Shown one piece after another: positions 15,606 through 23,874 of a DNA stretch of 64,000 nucleotides. The position numbers were made by a program, and so were the translations under genes. The stretch comes from Hyphomicrobiaceae bacterium (GTDB lineage: Bacteria; Pseudomonadota; Alphaproteobacteria; Rhizobiales; Hyphomicrobiaceae), in assembly GCA_016793635.1 (NCBI GenBank), contig JAEUMD010000009.1, positions 62,001-126,000 of the forward strand, written 5' to 3'. The stretch's first letter is position 1. Each line of letters opens with the position of its first letter. Below the pieces are notes generated by a model, which searched no databases, was not told the DNA's origin, and saw nothing but the letters and a program-made list of their open reading frames with translations.

Positions 15606-18302
15606 TCAAGCCAAGCCGAATGTCGTGCCTCCGTTCACCTTGAATGAAAGCTCGGGCGGCAGGGCGGACAGCACCGCTGCTTCAACCTCCGCGAAAGACG
15701 GCCGGACGAGCTTTCGGCCATTGACGAAGACCGTCGGCACGGCTCGGACGCCGACGTCCGGCGCCAGAGTACCGGCCATGAAAAGGACCGAAGAAATCAA
15801 CGCCGGATCCGAGCTGTCCCTCCAAACGCGATCGGCGTCATAGCCGAGATCAGCCAGCAGGCGGGCGAGGGTGGCATGCTCGTCCTTGCCGTCGATCCAT
15901 TCCGCCTGCGCGGTTAGGAGCCGTTGCATGACAGCAAGCCGCAGGGATCGCTCTGCCGACCGCACCAGCACAGCCGCATTCGTACCCTTCTCCAGCAAAG
16001 CCTCGCGATAGACGATGCGCAGGTAGCCGGGTGAGACGAACCGGTCGCGCAGTCGCGGCAGCATTCCAGCATGAAGAGCAGCGCATTCCGGCGAGGCAAG
16101 CGATTGCCACACAACGGCCGTGACAGGGGCCTCAATCAAGCCTTCGTCGACATCATCGAGCCGAGAGAGGGCGGGCATAGCTTCGAGGCTGGTGCGGCAT
16201 GCCAACTCGGCAAGCAGTCGAACGGCATACTCATGTGCCGGATTGCCGATAGCCGTGAGCACTGGGGCGAGCAGACGGCGGACCCCATCGGCGTCCGGCG
16301 CCGTCCGGCCGGCGCAACGAACCGCCACCCTCGCGGCTCCCACCGCGCCCATGAGATTGCCGGCAGCACCAGCTCTGCCGAACAACTCTGCCGCACGCAA
16401 CGAACTCGCAGGTACGCCGAAGCCGGTCTCATGGAAACGGGCGAGGTGTGCCAGCGCGGCAGGTGATCCTTTGTCGGCCGCCTGCTCGCACCACCGCACC
16501 GCGGCGGCAGGGTCAGGTGAAAGCCCATCCACGCCGAACGCAGCAAAGTGGACGAGCGCCAGCATCGCGTCGATGTTGCCCGCTCGCGCCGCCGCCTCGT
16601 AGTCGCGCCGCGCCCGCACGTGGTTTTGCACGACACCGTCACCGTGCTCGAACAGCATCCCGCGCCGGTAGAGAGCCGCAGAATCGCCCGCGTCCGCAGC
16701 CAGTTCAATGAGCCGCAACGCTTCGCCGCGGTCGCTAAGCGGCAGCTTGCCGTCGAGGTGCAGCACCGCAAGCAGCGACGTCGCCGGAACGATGCCTGCC
16801 GATGAAGCGCGCTCGAGATAGTGCTGAGCCACTCCGAAGTCGACCCGATGCGGGACACGCACCGTGTCGGTGTAGAGCTTCCCGATCTCGTAGAGCGCGG
16901 CGTGGGCGCCATTCTGCGCCGCTTGCTCAAGCCATCCGATCGCCGTGGCCGGCTCCGGTTGCCGGTCGACACCAAGCGCCAGAAGGATGCCATACTGCAG
17001 TTGCGCGAACCGGTAGCCGCGCTCAGCGAGCGCGGAAAGGATCAAGCGGTCGGTTTCCGGAGCGCGTGGAAAGCCGCCTGCGCCCACTTGGTGCAGCCAG
17101 CCGATGACGACGAACGCCTGGCGTATGCCGGCTTCCGCCCCGATCTTCGCTGCACGGCCCGCGAGTGCGTGGTCGGGTGTCCCCCAGTCGGGTCGCATTG
17201 CGAAGACGTTGCGGATCGCGACCAGCGTCGCGGCATAGGGCTCGCGCGTTGCCCATCCGCGCTCGACCTCGTGCCATCTGCCTGTCGACAGAACCTCGTT
17301 GACGAGATCACCCGGATGGCCTTGCTCCCAGTCGCCGGCACTGAGACCATAACGCAGGAGAGACGCCGGAAACGCTCGCTCTATGGTTAGTTCAGGATCA
17401 GGCAACTGCCAGCGAGGCGCATCCCGGCCCGTATCCGTAGGGTGCTCGTCGCCCGCCCGTCCCCAGGGACCTTTGTTGCGGGCCGGCGCCGGCGGCACAT
17501 CCTTTTTCGGGGCGAAGGCTATATCGGGCAACGCTCCCTGCACGAACAATGCAGGCCGCTGCCTGCCGCCAGATGCCTCGCTCACTATGCGTGCCGCCTC
17601 GAAGACGACGTCCTGCAGACGTACATCGGGGCGCGCGAGAGAGAGCGCGAGCGCCGCGGCATAAGGGCTGTTCGCCTCCTCGCCGTCAGCAGCCTCGGTT
17701 CCAGCCGCCGTCGAGAAGACGATTGCCGTCGCATCGGGTAGTCTCTCGACGGCCGCGAGCCCCTGAAGGGCATCCAACCCGGTGCCGGCAGTTCGGATTG
17801 GATTGTTCCGGCAGGCATCGAGCACGATGACGTTCGCGCGCCGTGCAGCTTGAGACAGCTCCTCGATAAGGAAATCGAGCCGTACGGCGCCGGAGCGCAA
17901 GAACCGGACATCGGGAATGCGTGCGTCGACCGGTATCAGGTAGTTCTTGCCATGATGCTGCAGGCCATGTCCGGCAAAGTAGAAGAACGCAAGGCTGTTG
18001 CTTCCTGCCTCTGCGAGCCGTGTGCCGAACGCGACGATCGCATGTTCCAGCACAGCCTTTCCGGCGTCGTGGAGAATCTCTACCTCGAAGCCGGCATCGC
18101 GAAGCTGGCGGCCCAGCAGATCGGCGTCGTTGCGGGGATTTCGCAGTTGGCCGGCGGAATAAGCGCCGTTGCCGACGAGTAACGCCAGACGTCGCTCGTC
18201 GCGGGAAGCCTGCACGGCGCCCGATCCGGGCGCGACGGCCGGCGCCCCCCGGTCTTCCTTCGGCCTAGGGCCTTCGTCGTCGCCGAAAAAACGGGTGGCC
18301 AT
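15606..18302 (-). CDS. Caspase-fold protease fused to SEL1 repeats and a degenerate Dsb-like domain
   Basis: From ATG 18302 the protein has 898 residues. Residues 36-250 are a peptidase C14 caspase-like domain with the expected start (LALLVGNGAY), the histidine motif YFAGHG (H112) and the cysteine motif LDACRNNP (C164), so it should be an active protease. Residues about 410-700 are SEL1-like repeats (EQAAQNGAHAALYEIGKLY and similar). The last 180 residues resemble a DsbA-type thioredoxin fold: a helix-rich insert and a cis-proline loop VPTVFVNG. The active-site CxxC reads SPEC, keeping only the second cysteine. No signal peptide is seen with this start; a far-upstream Met (18509) looks non-coding. 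Confidence 0.85.
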   Translation of the reverse strand: MATRFFGDDEGPRPKEDRGAPAVAPGSGAVQASRDERRLALLVGNGAYSAGQLRNPRNDADLLGRQLRDAGFEVEILHDAGKAVLEHAIVAFGTRLAEAGSNSLAFFYFAGHGLQHHGKNYLIPVDARIPDVRFLRSGAVRLDFLIEELSQAARRANVIVLDACRNNPIRTAGTGLDALQGLAAVERLPDATAIVFSTAAGTEAADGEEANSPYAAALALSLARPDVRLQDVVFEAARIVSEASGGRQRPALFVQGALPDIAFAPKKDVPPAPARNKGPWGRAGDEHPTDTGRDAPRWQLPDPELTIERAFPASLLRYGLSAGDWEQGHPGDLVNEVLSTGRWHEVERGWATREPYAATLVAIRNVFAMRPDWGTPDHALAGRAAKIGAEAGIRQAFVVIGWLHQVGAGGFPRAPETDRLILSALAERGYRFAQLQYGILLALGVDRQPEPATAIGWLEQAAQNGAHAALYEIGKLYTDTVRVPHRVDFGVAQHYLERASSAGIVPATSLLAVLHLDGKLPLSDRGEALRLIELAADAGDSAALYRRGMLFEHGDGVVQNHVRARRDYEAAARAGNIDAMLALVHFAAFGVDGLSPDPAAAVRWCEQAADKGSPAALAHLARFHETGFGVPASSLRAAELFGRAGAAGNLMGAVGAARVAVRCAGRTAPDADGVRRLLAPVLTAIGNPAHEYAVRLLAELACRTSLEAMPALSRLDDVDEGLIEAPVTAVVWQSLASPECAALHAGMLPRLRDRFVSPGYLRIVYREALLEKGTNAAVLVRSAERSLRLAVMQRLLTAQAEWIDGKDEHATLARLLADLGYDADRVWRDSSDPALISSVLFMAGTLAPDVGVRAVPTVFVNGRKLVRPSFAEVEAAVLSALPPELSFKVNGGTTFGLA

Positions 18303-18445
18303 AACAGGAGCAACTGCAATCGAGTTTGACGCGCATTTCCAAACAGCGACAAGATAGCTTCTGCTGTTCGCACGGTTCAAGCCGCAATGCGTGCGCGCGC
18401 CCTCCTGCACCGGCGGCCCGCATCCGGCGTCGCCCCTGCCCCCGC

Positions 18446-18961
18446 TCAAATCGATTCCCACAGCGCCGCCAGGGACCGCTTGACCTGTTGCCCGTTGACC
18501 GAGCCGCAAGTATTGCGCGCAATGAACGCTTCACCGTCCTTGATGCCGGCCGTCAGGTGGAGTAGCAGGGCCTTGTTCGCCGGGCTCGGTGCACTTTCGT
18601 TCGCCAACTCCAAGGCAGGCGCGATCGTCCTCAGAAGCTCGCGGACGGTGCCCGCCGTGAGAAAATCGCAGGAGCGATCAAGCGCTATGCTGAAGCCCAC
18701 CAGATAATGTCTGCGACGTGCCGTCGCCTGACTGTTATCGCCGGCGAGCATCGAAAGCGGGTGACGGACGATTGAGGAGACGAACTCCGGAGCCAAGAAA
18801 GCCTGGGGTTGCGGAGCCGACCGAGCTGCGACGGGGGCCTCAGTGCTTTGGCCGGGCGAAGCCGACGGTGCGGCGGAACGATCCCCGATCTGGGCCGAGG
18901 CTGCGCCGATCATTGCTGCAGTGAGGAAAGCCGCTGTTGCGATTTTCTTCGAGATGTTCAT
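18446..18961 (-). CDS. Exported protein, first gene of the cluster
   Basis: The 171-residue product starts at 18961 (MNISKK) with a Sec signal cleaved after GAASA near residue 23, then a Pro/Ala/Ser-rich stretch and a helical domain of about 100 residues. That domain contains two cysteines (RSCDF and NTCGS) that could bond in the periplasm. It opens the minus-strand gene set, and the CATTG array (19028-19052) is 67 bp upstream. No known family is recognised. Its export suggests the cluster acts in or senses the envelope. Confidence 0.72.
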   Translation of the reverse strand: MNISKKIATAAFLTAAMIGAASAQIGDRSAAPSASPGQSTEAPVAARSAPQPQAFLAPEFVSSIVRHPLSMLAGDNSQATARRRHYLVGFSIALDRSCDFLTAGTVRELLRTIAPALELANESAPSPANKALLLHLTAGIKDGEAFIARNTCGSVNGQQVKRSLAALWESI

Positions 18962-19275
18962 GTCGACCTCCGTACGCTGGACCGCTTCTGGATGACCGGA
19001 GAATAGATCGCTCACGGCAGGCCACGACATTGTCGGGCATTGCGCCGGCTTGAAGAGAGAGGCTTCAGGAAGCCGGGCGGGTCGTAGAACGCCGGCCCGA
19101 TACGCGCGCAAGCACGTCGAATTAGTCTCGCTTTCGTGCCACGGTTAAGGACATCTCGGCCTGCGCATCCGGCCATGGAGGAAGGCCGGCTGCAAGTCTC
19201 TGCAAGGGAAAGCAATGGGCGGGCAGCTGGCGATCGGGCAATCTCTCGATATGCAATCACAAGAGAGTGAAGGTT
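18962..19275. other. Divergent intergenic region of the cluster
   Basis: These 314 bases separate the minus-strand caspase/AAA+ genes from the two plus-strand genes. They contain CATTG array E and must hold both divergent promoters. I see no gene and cannot assign -35/-10 boxes with confidence. Confidence 0.55.
19028..19052. promoter_or_regulatory. CATTG 10-bp phased repeat, copy E
   Basis: CATTG at 19028 and 19038, then GCTTG at 19048, with spacers TCGGG and CGCCG. It lies 67-91 bp upstream of the first gene of the minus-strand set, in the divergent control region. Confidence 0.6.
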
Positions 19276-19677
19276 ATGTCCGTCCTCGACCTCGTCAACT
19301 ACAGGGCCTCCGTTGAGCAGCACCGAGACGGGTATTGGCTCTTCTATCAGATGGGCGACATTCTGCCGGCCCGCCGCCTCCCGGACGAAGCTGCGGCAAG
19401 GGCGATGCAGACCCGCCTGGATCGGCTCAATCGACCGTTGCTGGCAGGGCTCGGCGTGGGTGTGCTTTGTGCTCTCTCGGGTCTGCTGGCTGCTGCTACT
19501 GCTGCTGCCCTGATCGGGTTGGGCTGCACGATCGCCCTTCCAACTTTCTACGCCCTCGGGCTGGCGATGCATACCCCCGATAGCGCTGAGCGCGCGGCAA
19601 GAGGCCTGGCGTTGCTACCCGTCGCCACCGTCCTCGCCGTGCTCATAGGCGGCACGCTGTTTGTCCTCATGAGATGA
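19276..19677 (+). CDS. Small two- to three-span membrane protein
   Basis: The 133-residue protein is read from ATG 19276 (purine-rich GAGAGTGAAGG just upstream; a GTG at 19267 would add three residues). A polar N-terminal domain of about 55 residues precedes two close hydrophobic spans (about 58-98, LLAGLGVGVLCALSGLLAA and LIGLGCTIALPTFYALGL). A short Arg/Asp-rich turn and a final span (about 112-131) follow. No family is recognised. It diverges from the caspase/AAA+ genes and may be the plus-strand membrane partner. Confidence 0.65.
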   Translation: MSVLDLVNYRASVEQHRDGYWLFYQMGDILPARRLPDEAAARAMQTRLDRLNRPLLAGLGVGVLCALSGLLAAATAAALIGLGCTIALPTFYALGLAMHTPDSAERAARGLALLPVATVLAVLIGGTLFVLMR

Positions 19678-19799
19678 GCGTTTCGCTCGGGCCTGCCCTC
19701 CGCGAAACTTGCCTTGCCGACCCGATCCGATGGCTGCCCGTTCCTTCCTTTCTAGGTTAAACAGTTCAGCAATCGATCTACGCGCTCGGGGATCAAGCC

Positions 19800-20735
19800 A
19801 TGGCAACCAAGGCCATACCAAATCTCTATCTGAAGTGGCGCGTCCTGCGCGAGTTGGTGGGTGTCAACCGTTCCGACGCCGTCATCTCGGAAAATTTCTT
19901 CGGACCGGGCGAGGGACCGATCAAGTTCTCCAAGCTGCTCAAGGGCGATTACGGCTGTGCCACCGACATCGCCGACTACATCACAGGTGTCATCAACGAC
20001 GCTGTCTTGGCTGCCCGCAAGCGTAACGGACTGAGCGGCCCTGCTCCCGTCACGCTCAAGAGCGCCGACTTGTGGGCCCCGCTCTACGAATTCACAAGAA
20101 AGCTTCAGCAAGGCGTGGAACGTGTGGATGAGGGCGCACTGGACCGAGCCCATGCAGCTTTGCTGCAGGAGATGTCGATGCCTGCCGGCCGTCTCGATCA
20201 CGACAGCCGTCTGCTCGTGCGCCAGTTCGCCAAGGGCCGAATGTTCGATGACAGCTTCCAGCCCTCCGGCGGTGGCGGCCCCGTCGTATTCGAGCCGGAG
20301 AAGCACCTGGGCCAGTTATCAGTCGAGGGGATCGGCATTCAGCCGGAGGCTGCTTATGCCTTCATCACGCGCGATACGGCGCCACTCGGCAAGCGCCTGT
20401 GGGAGATGCAGTGGGGCGAAACGGTGATGTGGCTGCCCTCGCCGTTCAAGCCGAAAATGGCGGGCCAATCGGTGCTACTGATGGACGAGCCGAAGCCGGT
20501 CAGCAAGTTAGCCGGCAGCTACACGGCGGTTGCTGCGCTCATACTTGACCGCAGCCTCGTCGGACAGCTCGACCCCCGTGGCGCGGACAGTCCTGCCAAA
20601 GCACTCGACGAGGTCGACACGGCCCGTTTCCTGACCAATCTGCGTCGGCTAACCGATACACGGCAGAAGTCCAAGCGCAACCGGGCGAGCATTGTGGTCG
20701 TAAGCGAAAAATACATCGTCGCCGAGAACGTCTGA
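19800..20735 (+). CDS. Hypothetical 311-aa protein beside the caspase/AAA+ cluster
   Basis: The soluble protein has no signal or membrane span. Its first 65 residues (LYLKWRVLRELVGVNRSDAVIS, then ITGVINDAVLAARKRNG) look like a compact helical adaptor domain. A middle region follows with a GGGGP loop and a strand-rich part (VVFEPEKHLGQLSVEGIGI, and TAVAALILDRSL). The C-terminus is basic and ends in short strands (ASIVVVSEKYIVAENV). I do not recognise the family. It starts 122 bp after the small membrane protein and probably belongs to the same divergent transcript. A hairpin follows its stop. Confidence 0.68.
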   Translation: MATKAIPNLYLKWRVLRELVGVNRSDAVISENFFGPGEGPIKFSKLLKGDYGCATDIADYITGVINDAVLAARKRNGLSGPAPVTLKSADLWAPLYEFTRKLQQGVERVDEGALDRAHAALLQEMSMPAGRLDHDSRLLVRQFAKGRMFDDSFQPSGGGGPVVFEPEKHLGQLSVEGIGIQPEAAYAFITRDTAPLGKRLWEMQWGETVMWLPSPFKPKMAGQSVLLMDEPKPVSKLAGSYTAVAALILDRSLVGQLDPRGADSPAKALDEVDTARFLTNLRRLTDTRQKSKRNRASIVVVSEKYIVAENV

Positions 20736-20840
20736 ACACGCCAAGGGCCATCCGCAGATCCCGGACCACGGCGTAGAGATCGACAACGCGTTCACTCTCC
20801 AGCCGACGTCGCCGCGGATCAACCGTGCCCCATCGTTTTT

Positions 20841-20866
20841 CATGCATGACTTACTGCATGAGGGTT
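20841..20866 (+). terminator. Possible terminator hairpin after the 311-aa gene
   Basis: CATGCA and TGCATG (20841-20846 and 20855-20860) can pair around an 8-base loop and are followed by AGGGTTTTT. The stem is short and lies about 105 bp after the stop codon, so it is only a weak candidate. Confidence 0.3.
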
Positions 20867-20999
20867 TTTCGCTATCCCTCCGCAAGTTGCCATCGCTATC
20901 AGCGCGGACGACGCCACCGGCCAAGAATCTTTCGATACACGCAATTCGGTCCATAGCATTGTGCGGTGCATCGAGCGGTGCGAGGCGATCGGCAGCTGT

Positions 21000-21040
21000 T
21001 GGCCCAAGGCTGAGATCTGTTGCGGCGCAGCAATCCGGCA
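21000..21040. repeat. 41-bp repeat, right copy (inverted relative to 4571-4611)
   Basis: Matches the reverse complement of 4571-4611 at 38 of 41 bases. Within the otherwise featureless 20736-21199 gap, it marks the right edge of the cargo block. Confidence 0.7.
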
Positions 21041-21199
21041 GAAGGGCGGGGAACACCGGACATGATATGCTCCGTCTGATCATATTTAGCTTTGCGTACA
21101 AGCATCGGGGCTACATGCCCAGTCGGCCGGCGCTCCCAAATGTGATTCCCGTTGCTTCCGGCTGTAGGCAGCGCACCGATGCATGAGTAGAACGTCGGC

Positions 21200-21841
21200 A
21201 TGGCAAGGTTCACGCATGACGCACCCCATCAGATCGTCCATCTCCGCATCACGCTTGACGACGTGCGGCCCAAGGTCATGCGGCTTGTCGCCGTGCCGTT
21301 CGGCATTCACCTCCACAGGCTGCATCTCGTCATCCAGGCGGCAATGGGATGGAGGGGCTCGCACCTCTGGCTGATCGAAGCCCGCGATATGACCTGGGGC
21401 ATGCCCGGTCCGGACGACACCAACCTCCTGCCGGCGAGCCGCACCGTGCTCATCGACCTCATTGCCGACACAGGCGCCCGCAGCTTCGACTACATCTATG
21501 ACTTGGGCGACGACTGGCGGCACACCGTGAAGATCGAGACGCCGACGCCTTCCGCACCGGGTGTCGACTATCCCTTGTTGCTCGAGGCTACCGGCCGCTG
21601 CCCACCAGAGGATTGCGGCGGGCCTTGGGGCTACCGGGACATGCTCGATGCGCTCCGCGATCCCAAGCATCAGCGTCACGCCGAGGTTGTCGAGCGGCTG
21701 GGTTCCGACTTCGACCCGGCAACTATCGACAGTGCCAGCCTGGAGAAGGCGGTCGCGGGTTTGGCCAGACTCCTGTCCGGCAAGAAATCGCGCAAGCCCC
21801 AACCGCGAAAGCGTACGCGCGGCGACCCGGATCTGTTTTGA
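21200..21841 (+). CDS. Plasmid pRiA4b ORF-3 family protein
   Basis: The 213-residue protein matches the PRiA4_ORF3 domain. Visible pieces are VHLRITLDDVRPKVMRLVAVP near the start, then LHLVIQAAMGWRGSHLW, FDYIYDLGDDWRHTVKIE near 95-115, and CPPEDCGGPWGYRDML near 135. Its end is a basic tail (SRKPQPRKRTRGDPDLF). The molecular function of this family is unknown. It is common on plasmids and islands and often stands alone, as here. The ATG at 21200 lacks a strong ribosome site. Confidence 0.88.
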   Translation: MARFTHDAPHQIVHLRITLDDVRPKVMRLVAVPFGIHLHRLHLVIQAAMGWRGSHLWLIEARDMTWGMPGPDDTNLLPASRTVLIDLIADTGARSFDYIYDLGDDWRHTVKIETPTPSAPGVDYPLLLEATGRCPPEDCGGPWGYRDMLDALRDPKHQRHAEVVERLGSDFDPATIDSASLEKAVAGLARLLSGKKSRKPQPRKRTRGDPDLF

Positions 21842-22660
21842 GCAATGAGAGCTGGCCACCTACGATTAGGCCAGCAGGCGACGGAGCCGGCGAACATGCT
21901 AAGATGCATTGCGTGCGCGGCCCGCACCGTCCGTTACGCAGTAACGACCGCGCCTGACGAACAGGGAATGGCGAGTGCCCATAACTACACATTTTCGTCT
22001 TCAGGTTTATGGCGCTTTGAGAAGATATTTTCCGGAGATCAAGATAAAGGATAGTTGCGGTGGATTCTTTTTTATTCAGCAATATCAATTGGGTTTTTGA
22101 TGCCGCGGCCAATTGGATGGTGCTGCGCCTTCAGATTCTTGTGCGAACTCAATATCCAAACACGACACCGTGCGATTCCAATACCGAAAGGACACACTGG
22201 CTATTCCGTCCCGCAACACTCAAGAATGACCGCCGACTATGGGAATTAATTGTCGAGTCTGGGCGGCTCCGCGCCCTACAGGCGCGGACCGCGTCCTATC
22301 GCGCGGCCTACCCGGCCGCGCGACCGAGCCCCGCTGGGGCGCCGGCGCGATGCCCACGCGGACCATGCCGACGCGGGTCTCGGCCCATGCGGGTGACGGC
22401 CGCTGCCGCAGGACTTGGGATCACGATCGAGCCCATGATACAAAGGTTCTGTGCACTTGAAGCGGTACACGGATACGAGAGAGACAACGCGTTCAGCACC
22501 TCGATCATAGCTCGCACCGACTCTCCAAAGGGATGGACCATCCTTCTGCGCCGCCGTCGCTCGCCCTACGGGCGAGGCGAGCGAACGGCGGCTCCGAAGG
22601 GATGGTGGGCGCAATGCATGCCGCCGGCATTCCGAACAAATAATCAGAATTGAGATTGCG
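21842..22660. other. Long intergenic region with AT-rich part and GC hairpins
   Basis: Bases 21960-22250 are clearly richer in A and T than the surroundings, a sign of foreign DNA or a control region. Bases 22268-22590 hold three strong GC hairpins (separate entry). An open frame at 22060-22653 has Arg/Pro-rich content produced by the hairpin DNA and is not believed to be a gene. Confidence 0.5.
22268..22590. repeat. Cluster of three GC-rich stem-loops
   Basis: TCCGCGCC-CTACA-GGCGCGGA (22268-22288), GCGCGGCC-TACCC-GGCCGCGC (22301-22321), and a longer one at 22552-22590. The last pairs TCGCTCGCC with GGCGAGCGA and extends by CGCCG/CGGCG past one bulged A. All three have short loops containing TAC. 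They lie in the gap before the degenerate recombinase gene. Confidence 0.6.
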
Positions 22661-22694
22661 CGGAAATGCACGCGACTGCACGGAAGTGCACGCG
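22661..22694. repeat. Direct repeat CGGAA(A/G)TGCACGCG x2
   Basis: Two 14-bp copies start at 22661 and 22681, 20 bp (two helical turns) apart, with one mismatch. They overlap the first codons of the longest form of the next gene, which suggests an operator and a start further downstream. Confidence 0.5.
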
Positions 22695-23874
22695 TTTGCT
22701 CAATTTACCCACTTCCGAGACGATGGAGGAAATGAGATTATTGACGCACAGAAACATCAGATGGTGTTGCGTCATGTACTCGTCTCCGCATCACGATATC
22801 GATCCGGCCTATTATCAGGCCCGTTCGAATGAGCCGCTATGGGCATTCTCACGCGAAGCAGCTGAGGCGAGAGCCAAGGCAGCGGCCAATGCACCTCCAC
22901 CGTCGGCGCCCAGCGCACAACGATCGGCAGAGGCTCAGCCAAAATCCTGCACCGAATTGGTCGTCGAGGCCGCACAGGAGCCGGCGCGTTCGAGCGACGT
23001 CGAAGAGCCCCACCCGCCCGCCCGGACGTCACCAGCGCGGCTGAAGCACATCAAGCGCGTCGTCGATCGCAACGGTGTGGTGCGGATCTACTACGTTCGA
23101 GGTCCCAAGCCGCATGTCCGCCTGCCCGACGTCGAAGACACGCCGATCTTTCGTGCGGCCTACGAGGCGGCTTGCCGGGAGAAGACCCGGCAATGGAAGC
23201 AGCGCCAACGGCCGGAGAGACCGGCCAGAACCATCAAGGATCTGGTCGACCTCTATCTCAGGAGCAAGGCGTACGCCGGGTTCGCACCGGACACCCAGCG
23301 TGCATACGATCGGGTCTTGCGGCGGCTCGTCCAGCATGAGGACTTCGCAAACTGCAGCGTGGCGGCTCTGCACAGCCGGCATATCCAGAGGTTGCTGAAA
23401 CGCAGCGCGGATACTCCCGCCGCTGCTGCAGATCTGCTCAAGAAGCTCCGCGCCCTCATGCGGTGCGCCATTGCGCGCGGCTGGCGATTAGACGATCCGA
23501 CACACGGCATCAAGCTCGGCATCGGCGGCCATCGTCGCGGTTGGACCGCTGCCGAGGTCGGCGCCTTCGAAACCCGATGGGTGCCAGGCACGCGCGAGCG
23601 CACGGCGTACACGCTCCTGCGTCACACCGGCCGGCACGGAGCAAAGATTGTGCGCATGGCGTGGGCCGACATCGAACGGCTCGGCCAGGGCACAGAGCTT
23701 GCACGGGCGCTCGCCGCTTGGCCGCGCTCGCACACGCTCGTCCTGCCGACCTGTTCAGGCGCGGCGTTCTCACCGCACGGCTTCGGGAACTTCATGCGGC
23801 GCGCGATTGCCGCAGCCGGATTGCCTCCGGCCTGTACGCCCGACGGTCTGCGGCGCTCGGGAGCAATCATATGA
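22666..23874 (+). CDS. Degenerate/truncated tyrosine-recombinase-like protein
   Basis: The longest frame has 402 residues; ATG 22723, 22732 or 22774 are likelier starts, since the first codons overlap direct repeats. Residues about 190-270 look like a core-binding SAM-like domain (IKDLVDLYLRSKAYAGFAPDTQRAYDRVLRRL). The following region resembles a catalytic domain that has lost its key residues. The TGxR box reads TGRHGAK, the HxLR box reads DGLRRS with Asp for His, and the protein stops ten residues later, before the second His and the Tyr. It is either a decayed integrase or a DNA-binding protein derived from one. Confidence 0.65.
   Translation: MHATARKCTRLLNLPTSETMEEMRLLTHRNIRWCCVMYSSPHHDIDPAYYQARSNEPLWAFSREAAEARAKAAANAPPPSAPSAQRSAEAQPKSCTELVVEAAQEPARSSDVEEPHPPARTSPARLKHIKRVVDRNGVVRIYYVRGPKPHVRLPDVEDTPIFRAAYEAACREKTRQWKQRQRPERPARTIKDLVDLYLRSKAYAGFAPDTQRAYDRVLRRLVQHEDFANCSVAALHSRHIQRLLKRSADTPAAAADLLKKLRALMRCAIARGWRLDDPTHGIKLGIGGHRRGWTAAEVGAFETRWVPGTRERTAYTLLRHTGRHGAKIVRMAWADIERLGQGTELARALAAWPRSHTLVLPTCSGAAFSPHGFGNFMRRAIAAAGLPPACTPDGLRRSGAII

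Noticed and set aside
22060-22653. 197-codon frame in the hairpin region
   Set aside because: Arg/Pro-rich sequence is produced by the inverted repeats, with no ribosome site or family motif.
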